A model generated the notes under the pieces. The model was given only the letters and a program-made list of their open reading frames with translations. It had not been told where the DNA came from and ran no database searches. 64,000 nt of DNA from Fibrobacterota bacterium (GTDB lineage: Bacteria > Fibrobacterota > Fibrobacteria > UBA5070): the NCBI GenBank assembly GCA_016715065.1, contig JADKBN010000018.1:1-64000 (forward strand). Reading direction: 5' to 3'. Positions 1 through 8,136 of the stretch are shown in pieces; within the stretch, counting starts at the first letter, position 1, and each line of letters opens with the position of its first letter. The translations under genes were made by a program, and so were the position numbers.

Positions 1-461
1 AAATCACCATCACCATCCAACGGTTCCCACTCGTTCTCTTTATTCTGTTTAAGTTGTAAGGCAACATCTTGTAAGCTAAATTCGCCATCACCATCTATGT
101 CACCAACGGAATTTATAATAAACTTGTTTGCATTTACTTTTGGTCTCCCTTTTGTTTGCGTTAAAGTTTCACTATCTCCAAATAGCGGCAACTGTGTATT
201 TGCAACTGGTGATGGTTTATAACTCGTGGTGATGAGTTGTTTTAATCCAATTCGTTCAAAGTTTAATACGAAATAGCGGAAAAAATTACTTTCAAATGGG
301 TCGTCGCAATTGCAATAAACGACTTTGCCCCTAAATGTATCTTGGTTGTATTCTAAATAAGCTTCGACCTCTTTTTGAATATCTACATATTGTGTGTAAA
401 ATTCATCACTTTTTGATTTTCTTGCTTTATGTAAAAGGTTACTAGATCCTTGTCTTGCCAT
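1..461 (-). CDS. EcoRI-type adenine-specific DNA methyltransferase (3' end cut by window)
   Basis: The first 153 codons are visible, reading leftwards from an ATG at 461 with an AGGA/GAGAG ribosome-binding stretch just upstream. The protein carries KSDEFYTQ near residue 20, KVVYCNCDDP near 50 and FVLNFERIGLKQLITT near 70, which are typical of the EcoRI methylase family (PF13651) that methylates adenine in a specific DNA site. The catalytic region further on is outside the window. No matching restriction enzyme is visible, so it may be an orphan methylase. It lies downstream of an attC site in the same orientation, as expected for the next gene of an integron cassette array. Base composition is much more AT-rich than the rest of the window. 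Family call is firm; target sequence cannot be read from this fragment. Confidence 0.85.
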   Translation of the reverse strand, partial: MARQGSSNLLHKARKSKSDEFYTQYVDIQKEVEAYLEYNQDTFRGKVVYCNCDDPFESNFFRYFVLNFERIGLKQLITTSYKPSPVANTQLPLFGDSETLTQTKGRPKVNANKFIINSVGDIDGDGEFSLQDVALQLKQNKENEWEPLDGDGD

Positions 462-700
462 TACTCTCTATCCTTTTCGTTTGTTAATTTATACTTTAAG
501 TAGAATTTTCAATGTTGCAGTATCTTTTATACAAGTGTAAGGAAATTTCAGTGCGGCATATTTCCGAATATTAGCCCCTTTTTTAAGTTAAAATGCAATT
601 AGTTTTTGATCCTGTCAATTGCCCTTTGTCGGTACTGCTGGGAATTTTCACGCCCGCCCTTTGTTTTTTTTATTGCAGCTATTTATTTGCAGCGGTATTA

Positions 701-787
701 GCCTAACAGGGCCTGTTCACCGCTTCGCGGCTGGCAGGCAATTCAAAACAGAATAGCCGCGATAGCGGTGGAACGGCGGTGTTAGGC
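701..787 (-). repeat. Integron attC recombination site
   Basis: GCCTAAC at 701-707 and GTTAGGC at 781-787 are perfectly complementary outer core sites (RYYYAAC/GTTRRRY). Inside them the arms continue to pair (CCTGTTC-ACCGC at 712-722 against GCGGTGGAACGG at 765-776) with one-base bulges on each arm, giving a long imperfect hairpin. This is the hallmark architecture of attC sites recognised by integron integrases. It lies 159 bp beyond the stop of the endonuclease-like gene and before the methylase gene, both on the minus strand. The remaining bases of 462-945 show no gene. Confidence 0.85.
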
Positions 788-945
788 AGATTGCGCTGTG
801 CGTTTCCTATGGTATCGGCGGTTTGGGTCATCAAAATCTTCCAGGGCTGTGTTGTATTTTCAATCTACTGCCGAAAACTCTATAAAATTCAAAATTTGTC
901 GCTTCGCGACACATTGAATGTGTCAACTGAACGTTGTGTAATTAC

Positions 946-1991
946 TTACCTGATTTGATTTCTTTTTGGCAGATCGAATTCCCAGAATAAAGGCATATGA
1001 TCGCTATGATGAAGCCATTCATCCATATGTCCAACATTTAGGTGGGAATTTGGAATATAATTGGAATTAGCAAAAATGTAGTCTATATGGTACGGCTTGT
1101 TCTTATTGCGCTGTAAATAAAGAGTTGGAGATGACTCCTTGCCTTGGGTTTCATTTCTCAGACCGTGATAGACGCTGGCAATGCCAATTCGGACAATTCT
1201 CGCACAATCAGAGTGATTCCACCATCTATCCCATTCGTCCCATATCGAATTGCTGTTGAAATCCCCGGCAATCAGAAAGTCTTCAAATGCTTGGCGGTTA
1301 TTTTCCATGAGCAACCAAAATTGCCCGATGTATCCAAATGAATTGCAGTTATTTTTGTGATTCCAAACGCACATCAGATTGAAAGAATCATTGATTCGAG
1401 CCGGCAGGAACCACTTTAATTCTCGATCTCTATAAGTCTGATTGAGTTTTATTTCAGCTAAAGAGTATTCAGCTTTGCGAAAATCGCGATTCCTTTGTGC
1501 TTTTATCGCCCTTCCAAATGTAGATGAAAATTTAGATTCCGAAAAGAACCGAATTCCCCGGGGTTTTGCAATTCTTTTCCGCTAGACCCCCGGATTTTTT
1601 TGGGGGGACCCAAAGCCCGGGGTTTCTTTTCCTTTCCCCGCCGCGTTCCTTTTGGGGCGGGGCCTTTTTGTTTTTTTTTTGGGCGGGGGGCGGCCCCGGG
1701 GGTTTTTTGGGGGGGTTTTCCGGGGGGGGGGGTTTGCGGGGGGGGGTTTTTGTTTCGGGGCGGGGGCAGGTTTTTATTCCGGCGGGGGGGGGGGGCTTTG
1801 GGGGCCGGTGTTGGAAAAAATTTGGATATTCGGAGACGGTATCGGCTTCCCCGGTTTGGGTTTGCCTGCCTGGTCACTGACATTGGGGCGGGGGGGGGCC
1901 GGGCCGGGGGGGGGCGCGCGGGGGGAAATCAAAGAAATTTTCGCCGGAATTTCCCATTACAATTCCATGTTGCCACTTTGATTGGAGTCAT
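946..1991 (-). pseudogene. Endonuclease/exonuclease/phosphatase family protein with corrupted middle
   Basis: Two ends of one gene can be read on the minus strand. From an ATG at 1991 the start reads MTPIKVATWNCNGKF, a typical N-terminus of the endonuclease/exonuclease/phosphatase fold (DNase I-like, divalent metal dependent). From about 1560 down to the stop at 946 a single open frame contains RELKWFLPARIND, then IAGDFNS, HIDYIFANS and HHSDHMPLFW, the metal-binding and catalytic C-terminal motifs of the family. Between about 1560 and 1935 the reading frame is lost in a homopolymer-rich stretch that looks like erroneous sequence rather than biology. The spacing fits a single gene of roughly 300 residues. 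It is followed by an attC site, so it looks like a cassette gene. Substrate is unknown. Confidence 0.7.
1560..1935. other. Homopolymer-rich low-quality stretch inside a gene
   Basis: The stretch consists of runs of G, T and C of 5 to 12 bases, such as the G runs near 1684-1750 and 1782-1802, with no coherent coding in any frame. Flanking sequence on both sides is normal and encodes the two ends of one protein. The pattern resembles unresolved sequencing or assembly error. Long open frames called here on either strand are products of the GC-rich runs and not genes. Confidence 0.75.
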
Positions 1992-2063
1992 ATCTTTTTT
2001 TCACGGGCCAGGCCGTTTTAATTCTTGTTGCTCACTGCAGCTTCCATCCCCACGGAAGCGTGT

Positions 2064-2070
2064 GCCTAAC
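2064..2070 (-). repeat. Lone integron core half-site
   Basis: GCCTAAC here reads GTTAGGC on the minus strand, the same core as both ends of the attC at 701-787. It sits 73 bp upstream of the start of the endonuclease-like gene, where the 5' boundary of that cassette would be. No pairing core is seen within 150 bp to the right, so it would be an attI-like simple site, an eroded attC, or chance. Confidence 0.4.
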
Positions 2071-2130
2071 AGTCTAATAGGGTAAATTTCACATTTTGGA
2101 CAGAACTTCTGGGTTTTTGGCTCAATCTGA

Positions 2131-2149
2131 CCGACGTTGTCGGTTTTTT
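2131..2149 (+). terminator. Small hairpin followed by T run
   Basis: CCGAC, loop GTT, GTCGG, then six T. The stem is only 5 bp, so terminator function is uncertain. No gene is recognised directly upstream on the plus strand. Confidence 0.3.
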
Positions 2150-2579
2150 GCTTGTCTGCTTTAACATATGACGCAAATCGGCGCATTATGGGGATCCCCC
2201 TATTGGTCGCCACCGCCGATAGAAGGATGGACCACCTCTGACGACAAGATCGAGCTCGAATGTCTCGCTCCTCCGCCAGCCCATCGGATGCCTGCCACGC
2301 CTGACGCCTCGATGCACCATCCATCCAGACCCATCTCACCCCCCGGTGAGTTCGGGTGCAGGTCCGGTGGATCGGTTTTCCAGAGGGACAAGCCATTTTG
2401 GGGCGACTCCGCACAGGGTGGTCGAGTTCGGCTGTACCGGAAACTAGAACCAATCCCTTCCGTTCACAGATCTTTTCCTCCACAAAGCCGATGGCAAAAC
2501 CACAGACCGAAGACAACGCGACTCCCCACCCCGCTCCACTCTGCAAAGGCGCCCCATCCACCGGTCTCCGTTGCCTCCT

Positions 2580-2768
2580 GGAAGGCCCCCGAAACGGAAC
2601 GGAAGACCTCCGAGACCTAATGGAAGGTCTTTGACACGAAATGGAAGGCCTCCGAGACCTGATGGAAGGCCTGAAACATGTAATGGAAGGTCTCCGCAGC
2701 CTAATCGAAGGTCTTGGACACGTAACGGGAGGTCTCTGAGGCCTAAAGGAAGGTCCTGGACACGCAAT
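2580..2768. repeat. Nine degenerate 21-bp tandem repeats with a 42-bp superperiod
   Basis: Nine consecutive 21-bp units share the start GGAAGG (some CGAAGG or GGGAGG). Alternate units end in variants of CCGAGACCT and TGGACACG, giving a 42-bp higher-order period. Because 21 is a multiple of three, one minus-strand frame reads as a leucine-containing heptad pattern (DLPL/GLPF variants), but that frame has no ribosome-binding site or recognisable ends. Confidence 0.7.
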
Positions 2769-3034
2769 CGCACGCCTTCGAACCCTTTGAGAAAGCCATC
2801 GACGCGGGTGTTCGGAAGTGTCCGGCGAACGGTGTAGGTGCGGTCCCCCATGGCAACTTCCAGTTTGGGGAGTATCCGGTGAAAAATCCTGGTTCAGGCT
2901 CTTGCGCAATCGGGAGGACGCCCCTAAGTTACCAGACAGCGGTTGTCATCGACTCCCTGTGGTGACCATTGCTGTTTCCCCGCCACCGTCCTTTGAGTGG
3001 CTCTTTCCCCCATCCCGCAAAATGGAGCCTTGCC

Positions 3035-3511
3035 ATGTCCATCCAGAACCTGGTGTCCGCGACTCTCGCAGCGGACAAACAGCAGAACATCCTCGCCAAA
3101 CTTGCCGACATCCGCGACAACCTCGATTTCCTGGTGACCCTGGATGCCGATCAGAGGAAGACGCTTTTCAAGGCGAGCAATGGGTTCCGGCCCTTCATCG
3201 AGAAGGCCTATTCTCTCAGCGTAGCCCACCCCGAAATCATTCCGGGATTTTTGTCTTTGGAGGAGCTGGGAAAGGACGTGGCGCTGATCGAGTCGCTCCG
3301 CCCCATCCAGAGCATGGTCCACGAACTAGTCAAAGCCCTCGACGACACCATGATCGCCGCCAACAGCGACGCCCTCCGCCTATGCCTGGACGTCTACGCA
3401 TCCGTCAAGCTCCACCGCGACAAAGTCCCCGGCCTCTCCACCTCCCAACAGGAACTCGCCCTCTTCTTCCAACGCACCCCCCGCAAGAACGCCGCAACGG
3501 TACCGGCTTAA
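3035..3511 (+). CDS. Conserved hypothetical protein (158 aa)
   Basis: The start is an ATG at 3035 with GGAG at 3023-3026. An upstream in-frame ATG at 2969 is less likely because it lacks a ribosome-binding site. The protein is soluble and mostly helical, with no signal peptide or membrane segment. Phrases such as LDFLVTLDADQRK, EIIPGFLS and LDDTMIAANSDAL resemble a widespread short hypothetical family whose members share a DDTMxxxxSEAL-like core. I know of no function for it. The last 107 bp overlap the tail of the convergent gene on the minus strand. Confidence 0.7.
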   Translation: MSIQNLVSATLAADKQQNILAKLADIRDNLDFLVTLDADQRKTLFKASNGFRPFIEKAYSLSVAHPEIIPGFLSLEELGKDVALIESLRPIQSMVHELVKALDDTMIAANSDALRLCLDVYASVKLHRDKVPGLSTSQQELALFFQRTPRKNAATVPA

Positions 3512-4169
3512 CGACCCCCACCTCGCATCCCCCATCCAAACCGGAAGCCCATCGTTCCTGGCAGGAAGCGTAGGTCCCCACGTCGTACCTCTCGTACTTC
3601 CGATCGTTCCGCCAATCGACCTCAATCTGGACACTTCCTGTCTTCCGGTCGATCCACACGATGTTCCGGTGGTCCCGGGGTCCGATCAGGACCATCTGCG
3701 GGTTTGCGGCGATCGAGTCGCAATCCTCCTTGCTGGGTTCGGGCTTCTTGTTGGGGACCAGGAATTGGTAGCGCTCTTCGGCCATCAGTCCCAGGGCCAC
3801 CTGACACGGGTTCTTGTGGACGGTGGAAGCCTTCACGCGGATCGGAGCCTGCCCGTTGCTGGATTCCGTGGAGTATTTGGAATCCGACAGATCCTGGGGA
3901 TCGGCCTGGATCAGTTCGGCGACCTGTCGATGGGTATCGGCGACGCAATACAGGCGGTTCGCGTTCAGCAGTTGGTTGCCCACCACCACCAGACCAACAA
4001 CGAGGCAAATTCCCGCCTCGCGCCAGGGAACTTCCACTTTCAAATACGCCATCGAAGTTCCGGCGAGCAAGGCGATCACCAGTCCCCCCACCCCGACAGG
4101 CAAGCTCAGCAACTCGTACGCATCTCCCAGTGTTTGGAGGATGTTTCGATCGCTGCAAGCAAACCGCAC
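3405..4169 (-). CDS. Hypothetical membrane protein
   Basis: This minus-strand reading frame of up to 254 codons encodes two hydrophobic segments near residues 20-43 and 50-67 (GVGGLVIALLAGTSMAYL and EAGICLVVGLVVVGN), followed by a soluble part with NANRLYCVADTHRQVAELI and WIDRKTGSVQIEVDW. The only long-frame start is GTG at 4169. A TTG a few codons before the first membrane segment, preceded by GGGAG, is an alternative. The C-terminal ~35 residues overlap the neighbouring gene antisense and are rich in Gly and Arg, so the true end or a frameshift near 3520 is uncertain. No family recognised. Confidence 0.5.
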   Translation of the reverse strand: MRFACSDRNILQTLGDAYELLSLPVGVGGLVIALLAGTSMAYLKVEVPWREAGICLVVGLVVVGNQLLNANRLYCVADTHRQVAELIQADPQDLSDSKYSTESSNGQAPIRVKASTVHKNPCQVALGLMAEERYQFLVPNKKPEPSKEDCDSIAANPQMVLIGPRDHRNIVWIDRKTGSVQIEVDWRNDRKYERYDVGTYASCQERWASGLDGGCEVGVVKPVPLRRSCGGCVGRRGRVPVGRWRGRGLCRGGA

Positions 4170-4370
4170 CGCATGGAAATTCGTGATGTCCCCTCAAACC
4201 CACACCCCCACCAAAAACCCTCCCCCAACAGTAACCATCCACTGCCCGCCGCTCCACCCGCCCGTCACCCACCAGTCCACCCGGCCAGCGAAGCGGGTGG
4301 GGTCGGCGAACCTGGGTTGGCGGAGGTGGCTGGGATTGGCGGGGAGGAAGGGGGAGTGCCCTCACCCTCC

Positions 4371-4393
4371 CCCTCTCCCCAAAGGGGAGAGGG
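4371..4393. repeat. Perfect palindrome, dispersed-repeat type
   Basis: Ten-base arms CCCTCTCCCC and GGGGAGAGGG flank AAA. Similar C-rich/G-rich hairpins occur as dispersed intergenic repeats in many bacteria. Only one copy is seen in this window, and no T run follows it. Confidence 0.5.
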
Positions 4394-4643
4394 TTTCGGT
4401 GTTTCGGCGACATCGCGCACTCAGCCGGCCAGCGAAGCGATGCCGAAAATTGGCAATCCAACCGAACCAGCAATCCAGCCGAATCGAGGGGGTCCGGGGG
4501 GCTCGAAAAATGGAACGGCCAGTGTCATGAGACTATCGATCGCGTCCACGATGCCATCGCACTATGCCTCAACCTTCATAGCGACCACTGTCCCGGCGAA
4601 CCGGTGTGGCCGTTCCAGCTAGAGCCCCCCGGCGCGCGGGTCC

Positions 4644-4669
4644 CCAGGGGCCGCGCGCTCGGCCCCTGG
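4644..4669. repeat. GC-rich hairpin downstream of the SRPBCC gene
   Basis: Perfect 10-bp arms (4644-4653 and 4660-4669) with a 6-base loop. It lies about 135 bp beyond the stop of the minus-strand SRPBCC gene. Without a T run it is not a classic intrinsic terminator. Confidence 0.35.
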
Positions 4670-4804
4670 GTCGCGGTCTGGGTGCCGACGCACCCAGGAA
4701 CGGCGTCCAGGCCCGCGCCTGGAAAAGCCGGACGCGCAGCGTCGACAGCCCCGCGCAGCGGAAAAGGCTCGACGTGCAACGTCAAAAGGCCGCGCGCAGA
4801 GCAC

Positions 4805-5224
4805 TCACCCCACCACAACCCTCTCCAGTTTCGCCAGCACCTCCCGATTGGCCGGCTCCACGATTGGCGCCACCGCTTGGGCCACCTCTTCGCTGTCGAA
4901 GTCCTGGTTCCAGTGGAGCATCGAACCGCCTTGGGCTTCCTTGATGGTGACCGTCAAGGTGAAGAAGGGCGCGCAGTCGTGGCGGATCACCACTTTCCGG
5001 GAGGGGACGAGTTCCTGGAAAATGCACTCGTTGGGGTAGTTCGCTCCGTTGGGGCCGTGCATCACGAACTTCCACTTGCCGCCTTCGCGAAACTCGAAGA
5101 GCTCGAAGGTGTTGGAAAACCCGTTGGGTCCCCACCACTGCGCCAACAAGGCCGGGTCTTCGAAGGCTTGGAAGAGTGTCTGGGCCGAGGCCGCGAACTT
5201 CTTCTCGTTGATAAACGCTTTCAT
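4805..5224 (-). CDS. SRPBCC/AHSA1-like domain protein
   Basis: 139 residues from ATG 5224, preceded by GGAAAGGA at good spacing. A longer frame extends upstream but has no site for initiation. The start MKAFINEKKF followed by LFQAFEDPALLAQWWGPNGF, then GGKWKFVMHGPNG and WNQDFDSEEV, is the pattern of the activator-of-Hsp90-ATPase homologue 1-like branch of the START/SRPBCC superfamily. These small proteins have a helix-grip fold that binds hydrophobic ligands; many are uncharacterised. Cytoplasmic, single gene, transcribed away from the downstream operon. Specific ligand unknown. Confidence 0.8.
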   Translation of the reverse strand: MKAFINEKKFAASAQTLFQAFEDPALLAQWWGPNGFSNTFELFEFREGGKWKFVMHGPNGANYPNECIFQELVPSRKVVIRHDCAPFFTLTVTIKEAQGGSMLHWNQDFDSEEVAQAVAPIVEPANREVLAKLERVVVG

Positions 5225-5411
5225 GCAGCGATCCTTTCCCCGAATCCCCCGGGAGAGAAACTCCCGGTGTTTCCAGTGCGAGAATGTACAAGATCGAGGC
5301 GCGAGCGATTGACACCGCAATCGATCCGCCACACCTTTGCAATTCCCGTTCGACCGCCAACCGCGCGAGCCCGAGACGGGCATACCACACAAACGGAAAG
5401 CGTCCCCTTCG

Positions 5412-5603
5412 ATGAGCTACCTCGAGCGCACCATCCTTCGCCATCACCCCGAGCTTTATTTCGTCATCGCTGCCGCCATCCTGGGAGGCAAGATTTTCAG
5501 CATCCCGCCGACCAACTACACCCCTTGGCCCCTGATCGTGGTCATCGTGATCCTCTCCTGCGTCTTCGGCGTCAGGGGCATCCGCGCCAAAGCCCAGCAG
5601 TAA
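5412..5603 (+). CDS. Small hydrophobic membrane protein (63 aa)
   Basis: ATG 5412 to stop 5603. Two predicted transmembrane segments: about residues 15-32 (ELYFVIAAAILGGKIFSI) and 39-57 (PWPLIVVIVILSCVFGVRG). A basic C-terminus (RAKAQQ) suggests it stays inside. It ends 27 bp before the AAA+ ATPase gene on the same strand, so it may be the first gene of that operon, but the ribosome-binding site is poor. No family recognised. Confidence 0.55.
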   Translation: MSYLERTILRHHPELYFVIAAAILGGKIFSIPPTNYTPWPLIVVIVILSCVFGVRGIRAKAQQ

Positions 5604-5629
5604 CTCCCTTCCCCCCCGGAGGCCTCACG

Positions 5630-7201
5630 ATGGTCCCGAAGTTCTTTCGCAAGCTCTCCAGTTCCCCCACCCGCCCGAACGCCGCCGCCAAAGCGCCCGG
5701 ATTCGATGTCGGCGCCTTGTGGCAGGGGCCCCTGGACTCCAATGATGTGGCCCAGGACTTGGGGCTGGACGAGAAGTTGCGTCGGGCGTATTTCTGGATC
5801 GTCAACAGCGCGATCTTGAGCCCGCATTACGACATCGAATTCAATCGCGGGCCGGGACGCGAATTTTCGATCGGCAACAAGCGCACGCTGTCGCTTCCCA
5901 CCGACCAGAGCTATTCCAGCTATGTGCTGTTGCCCCTGCTGACCTTCGCGCTGCGCCGCAAATGCCTGATGGTGGGCGGACCGGGACGCGGCAAGACCGC
6001 CAGCGCCATGCTCATGGGGGTGTTGTCGGGGATGCCTCTGAAAACCGTCAAGCGCTCCATGCAGCACGGGCACCCGCAGATGACCGTCGCCGATTTGCTG
6101 GGCAATCCCCTACCCGCCGATCTGGTGGGGGCCCAGTCCATGGACGATATCCGCATCGCCTGGCGCCCGTGGCTGGACCAGCCCGTGCGGATCATCGACG
6201 AATACAACCGCATCCCCACCCGCACCCAAAGCGCGCTTCTGACCGTATTGGGCGACAACTACGCCGAGGTGTTGGGACAGATCCGCGAATGCCCGGAAGC
6301 CGCGTGGTACCTGACGGCCAACGACGACGGCGGCGGGGGCACCTACGAGGTGATCGAGGCGCTGCGCGACCGCGTGGACGTGGTGGTCCAGGCCCTGCCG
6401 TTCCATCCGCGCTTCCTGCAGGACCTGCTGCTGCGCCTGGAAGAAAACGCGCGCCCGGAGGAATTCGTTCCGCCGGAAATCGTCTTCAGTGGCGAAGACA
6501 TCGACGCCATGGGCCGCCAGATCCGCGAGCTCCCGGTTCCCGACGGAATCCGTCGTCGATTGGAGCATTTCGCCAGCCAGCTGGAACTTCTGGAGGCCGC
6601 GGGCCGCCAGGCGGAGCACCTGTCCAAGGACACGGCGCTGCTTTCAGGGGTGGAGTGGAGCGAGATCCAGCGCGCCGACACCGGACGCGACCGGTTGTCG
6701 GATCTGGGCTCGCAATCGCGCAACGGGCTTTCCGTGCGCGTGCTCATGACGCTTCTGGCCTACGCCAAGGCCATGGCGTGGTTTCGGGGTCGCACCGAGG
6801 TGGACCTTGCCGACCTCCGACAGATTTTGCCTTTCGTGCTGCGCGACAAGCTCAAGCCGGATCTGGAATCGCCGTTTTTCCAGGCGCCGGAGAACCTCCC
6901 GCTGCGAACCGACCGAATCTCGTGGCTGCGTGAACTGTTCGACGCCTCGTGCGCGGAATACGACCGGCTCGACATGGACCGCGACGACGCCGTGGGAGCC
7001 CTGTTCGCGCAACTGCGCCAGGGCCTGGAGGGATTGTCGCGCTCCGAGGTCCGCGCGCGATTGGACACCATCGTGGGTGCCGTGGACAAGATCGCCAAGG
7101 CGAAAAAACTCACCGGCCCCATGCACGACGACCTTTTGCTGCTCAAATCGATGCACCAGCGCTACACCAACTACCTCAACTGGCTGGAATCCCAGCCGTG
7201 A
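5630..7201 (+). CDS. MoxR-type AAA+ ATPase (operon gene A)
   Basis: 523 residues from ATG 5630 with GGAGG at 5618-5622; the frame is open far upstream but only this start has a ribosome-binding site. Walker A is GGPGRGKTA (about residues 118-126), Walker B is VRIIDEYNRIP near 186, and a sensor-1 type WYLTANDD follows near 225. MoxR-family ATPases work as chaperone-like remodelling machines, usually with a partner carrying a von Willebrand A (VWA) domain and a MIDAS site, here encoded two genes downstream. The C-terminal 200 residues are helical and probably carry the lid and a partner-binding region. It overlaps the next gene by 4 bp (GTGA), so the two are probably translationally coupled. 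Confidence 0.85.
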   Translation: MVPKFFRKLSSSPTRPNAAAKAPGFDVGALWQGPLDSNDVAQDLGLDEKLRRAYFWIVNSAILSPHYDIEFNRGPGREFSIGNKRTLSLPTDQSYSSYVLLPLLTFALRRKCLMVGGPGRGKTASAMLMGVLSGMPLKTVKRSMQHGHPQMTVADLLGNPLPADLVGAQSMDDIRIAWRPWLDQPVRIIDEYNRIPTRTQSALLTVLGDNYAEVLGQIRECPEAAWYLTANDDGGGGTYEVIEALRDRVDVVVQALPFHPRFLQDLLLRLEENARPEEFVPPEIVFSGEDIDAMGRQIRELPVPDGIRRRLEHFASQLELLEAAGRQAEHLSKDTALLSGVEWSEIQRADTGRDRLSDLGSQSRNGLSVRVLMTLLAYAKAMAWFRGRTEVDLADLRQILPFVLRDKLKPDLESPFFQAPENLPLRTDRISWLRELFDASCAEYDRLDMDRDDAVGALFAQLRQGLEGLSRSEVRARLDTIVGAVDKIAKAKKLTGPMHDDLLLLKSMHQRYTNYLNWLESQP

Positions 7202-8136
7202 GCGTGCTCCAGGATCTGCTGGGCTCCAACCGACTCGACTTCAATCGGCGGGTGGAGGCGGCACGGCGCGCCGACGCCAGCCTGGACACCGCCTGGTTTT
7301 CCAGGCTGCTGTTGGAGGGCCTGGATCCGCTGATCGAATCATTGGTGTCGCCCACCTTGGGTGCCTGGGTTTCGCAGAGCTTCGATCTGGGCCTGGAGCT
7401 GGCGCGCCAAGGGCGTTGCAAGGGGCCCATGGCCGACCGTATCCCCCGCTTGTGGCGGGCGCTGGCCCCGTTGTCGCAGGGGTTGGCTCCCGAGTTTCGC
7501 AAGAATTTGTCCAAGATCACCAACGCCCTGTTCAATCTGGAGCGTTGGGGCGGACGGCCCGACGAATTTCTGGAACTGCTGGAATCGGTCCCGGAGCGAT
7601 CGCCCGATCCGGTGGGAGTGGTCCTGGTGTTGTCGTGGTTGTGCGGCGTGCCGCAGCTGCGCGAGCCTGCGCTGGCACACGCCCGCACGATGCCCCCCCA
7701 GATCCTGCGGGACCTGTTGGGAACCGATGCCGACCAAGGCGGACTGGACGCATGGGCCACCGACCCCTGGTGGAGCGCTTCTCGCAAGGCACCGCACATC
7801 GCTGGATGGATCGGCGGTTTCGCGGGGGACGAGGGTCCCTTCCCGGTGCCTCCGACGGTGCAGGCTTTTGCTGAAGGACTGTTCGTGCACAGCGGCCCGC
7901 GCGTGTTCCAGCTGCACGCCGACCGGTTCGGACAGTTTCTGGCTCCCACGGAGTCGGTTCCGGATTCCCCGCCGCTGAACTTCCCCCAGGCGCAACGATC
8001 GGGCTCCACCGTGCGATTGCCCGGCGGCGACGTGGACGTTGGCTTTCCGGCGCAGGGACTGGTGCTGGCGCAACACGGCCGGACCGTGGCGGCCAGTTCC
8101 GCGGTGTCTTTTCAGGTATGCGTGATCGCCTCATGA
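7198..8136 (+). CDS. Unknown protein B of MoxR-VWA operon (312 aa)
   Basis: The GTG start at 7198 overlaps the stop of the ATPase gene. The protein is soluble and helix-rich, with no signal peptide. Visible phrases include LQDLLGSNRLDFNRRVEAAR at the start and LFNLERWGGRPDEFLELLES mid-protein. The C-terminal part (LHADRFGQFLAP and beyond) becomes beta-like. I recognise no domain. Its place between the MoxR ATPase and the VWA protein suggests an adaptor or substrate-binding component, comparable in position to the uncharacterised partner genes of other MoxR-VWA pairs. That role is inference. Confidence 0.75.
   Translation: MSVLQDLLGSNRLDFNRRVEAARRADASLDTAWFSRLLLEGLDPLIESLVSPTLGAWVSQSFDLGLELARQGRCKGPMADRIPRLWRALAPLSQGLAPEFRKNLSKITNALFNLERWGGRPDEFLELLESVPERSPDPVGVVLVLSWLCGVPQLREPALAHARTMPPQILRDLLGTDADQGGLDAWATDPWWSASRKAPHIAGWIGGFAGDEGPFPVPPTVQAFAEGLFVHSGPRVFQLHADRFGQFLAPTESVPDSPPLNFPQAQRSGSTVRLPGGDVDVGFPAQGLVLAQHGRTVAASSAVSFQVCVIAS

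Larger units (their letters stand above)
2071..3034. other. Gene-free stretch at the AT-rich/GC-rich boundary
   Basis: No convincing gene is seen. The composition changes from AT-rich to GC-rich around 2150. The stretch holds a small hairpin with a T run (2131-2149) and a degenerate 21-bp tandem repeat (2580-2768). No integrase gene is present next to the putative integron core site. Confidence 0.6.
4194..4804. other. Gene-free stretch with hairpins
   Basis: No gene is supported here; open frames on both strands are shadows of high GC content. It contains a perfect palindrome CCCTCTCCCC-AAA-GGGGAGAGGG at 4371-4393 and a 10-bp perfect stem CCAGGGGCCG/CGGCCCCTGG at 4644-4669. Two copies of a CAGCGAAGCG phrase (near 4287 and 4430) flank the first palindrome. 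Confidence 0.6.

Noticed and set aside
1503..2085. Several Gly/Phe-rich and Pro/Lys-rich frames on both strands
   Set aside because: They come from homopolymer runs in the corrupted stretch.
2001..2909. Long minus-strand frame with Arg/Pro repeats
   Set aside because: It is produced by the 21-bp tandem repeat and GC bias; no ribosome-binding site, and it mixes the integron core region with the repeat.
2160..3034. Integron integrase gene next to the core site at 2064
   Set aside because: No frame on either strand shows tyrosine-recombinase motifs.
4604..5629. Upstream extension of the AAA+ ATPase frame
   Set aside because: Composition is shadow-like, it overlaps two other genes, and the real start at 5630 has a strong ribosome-binding site.
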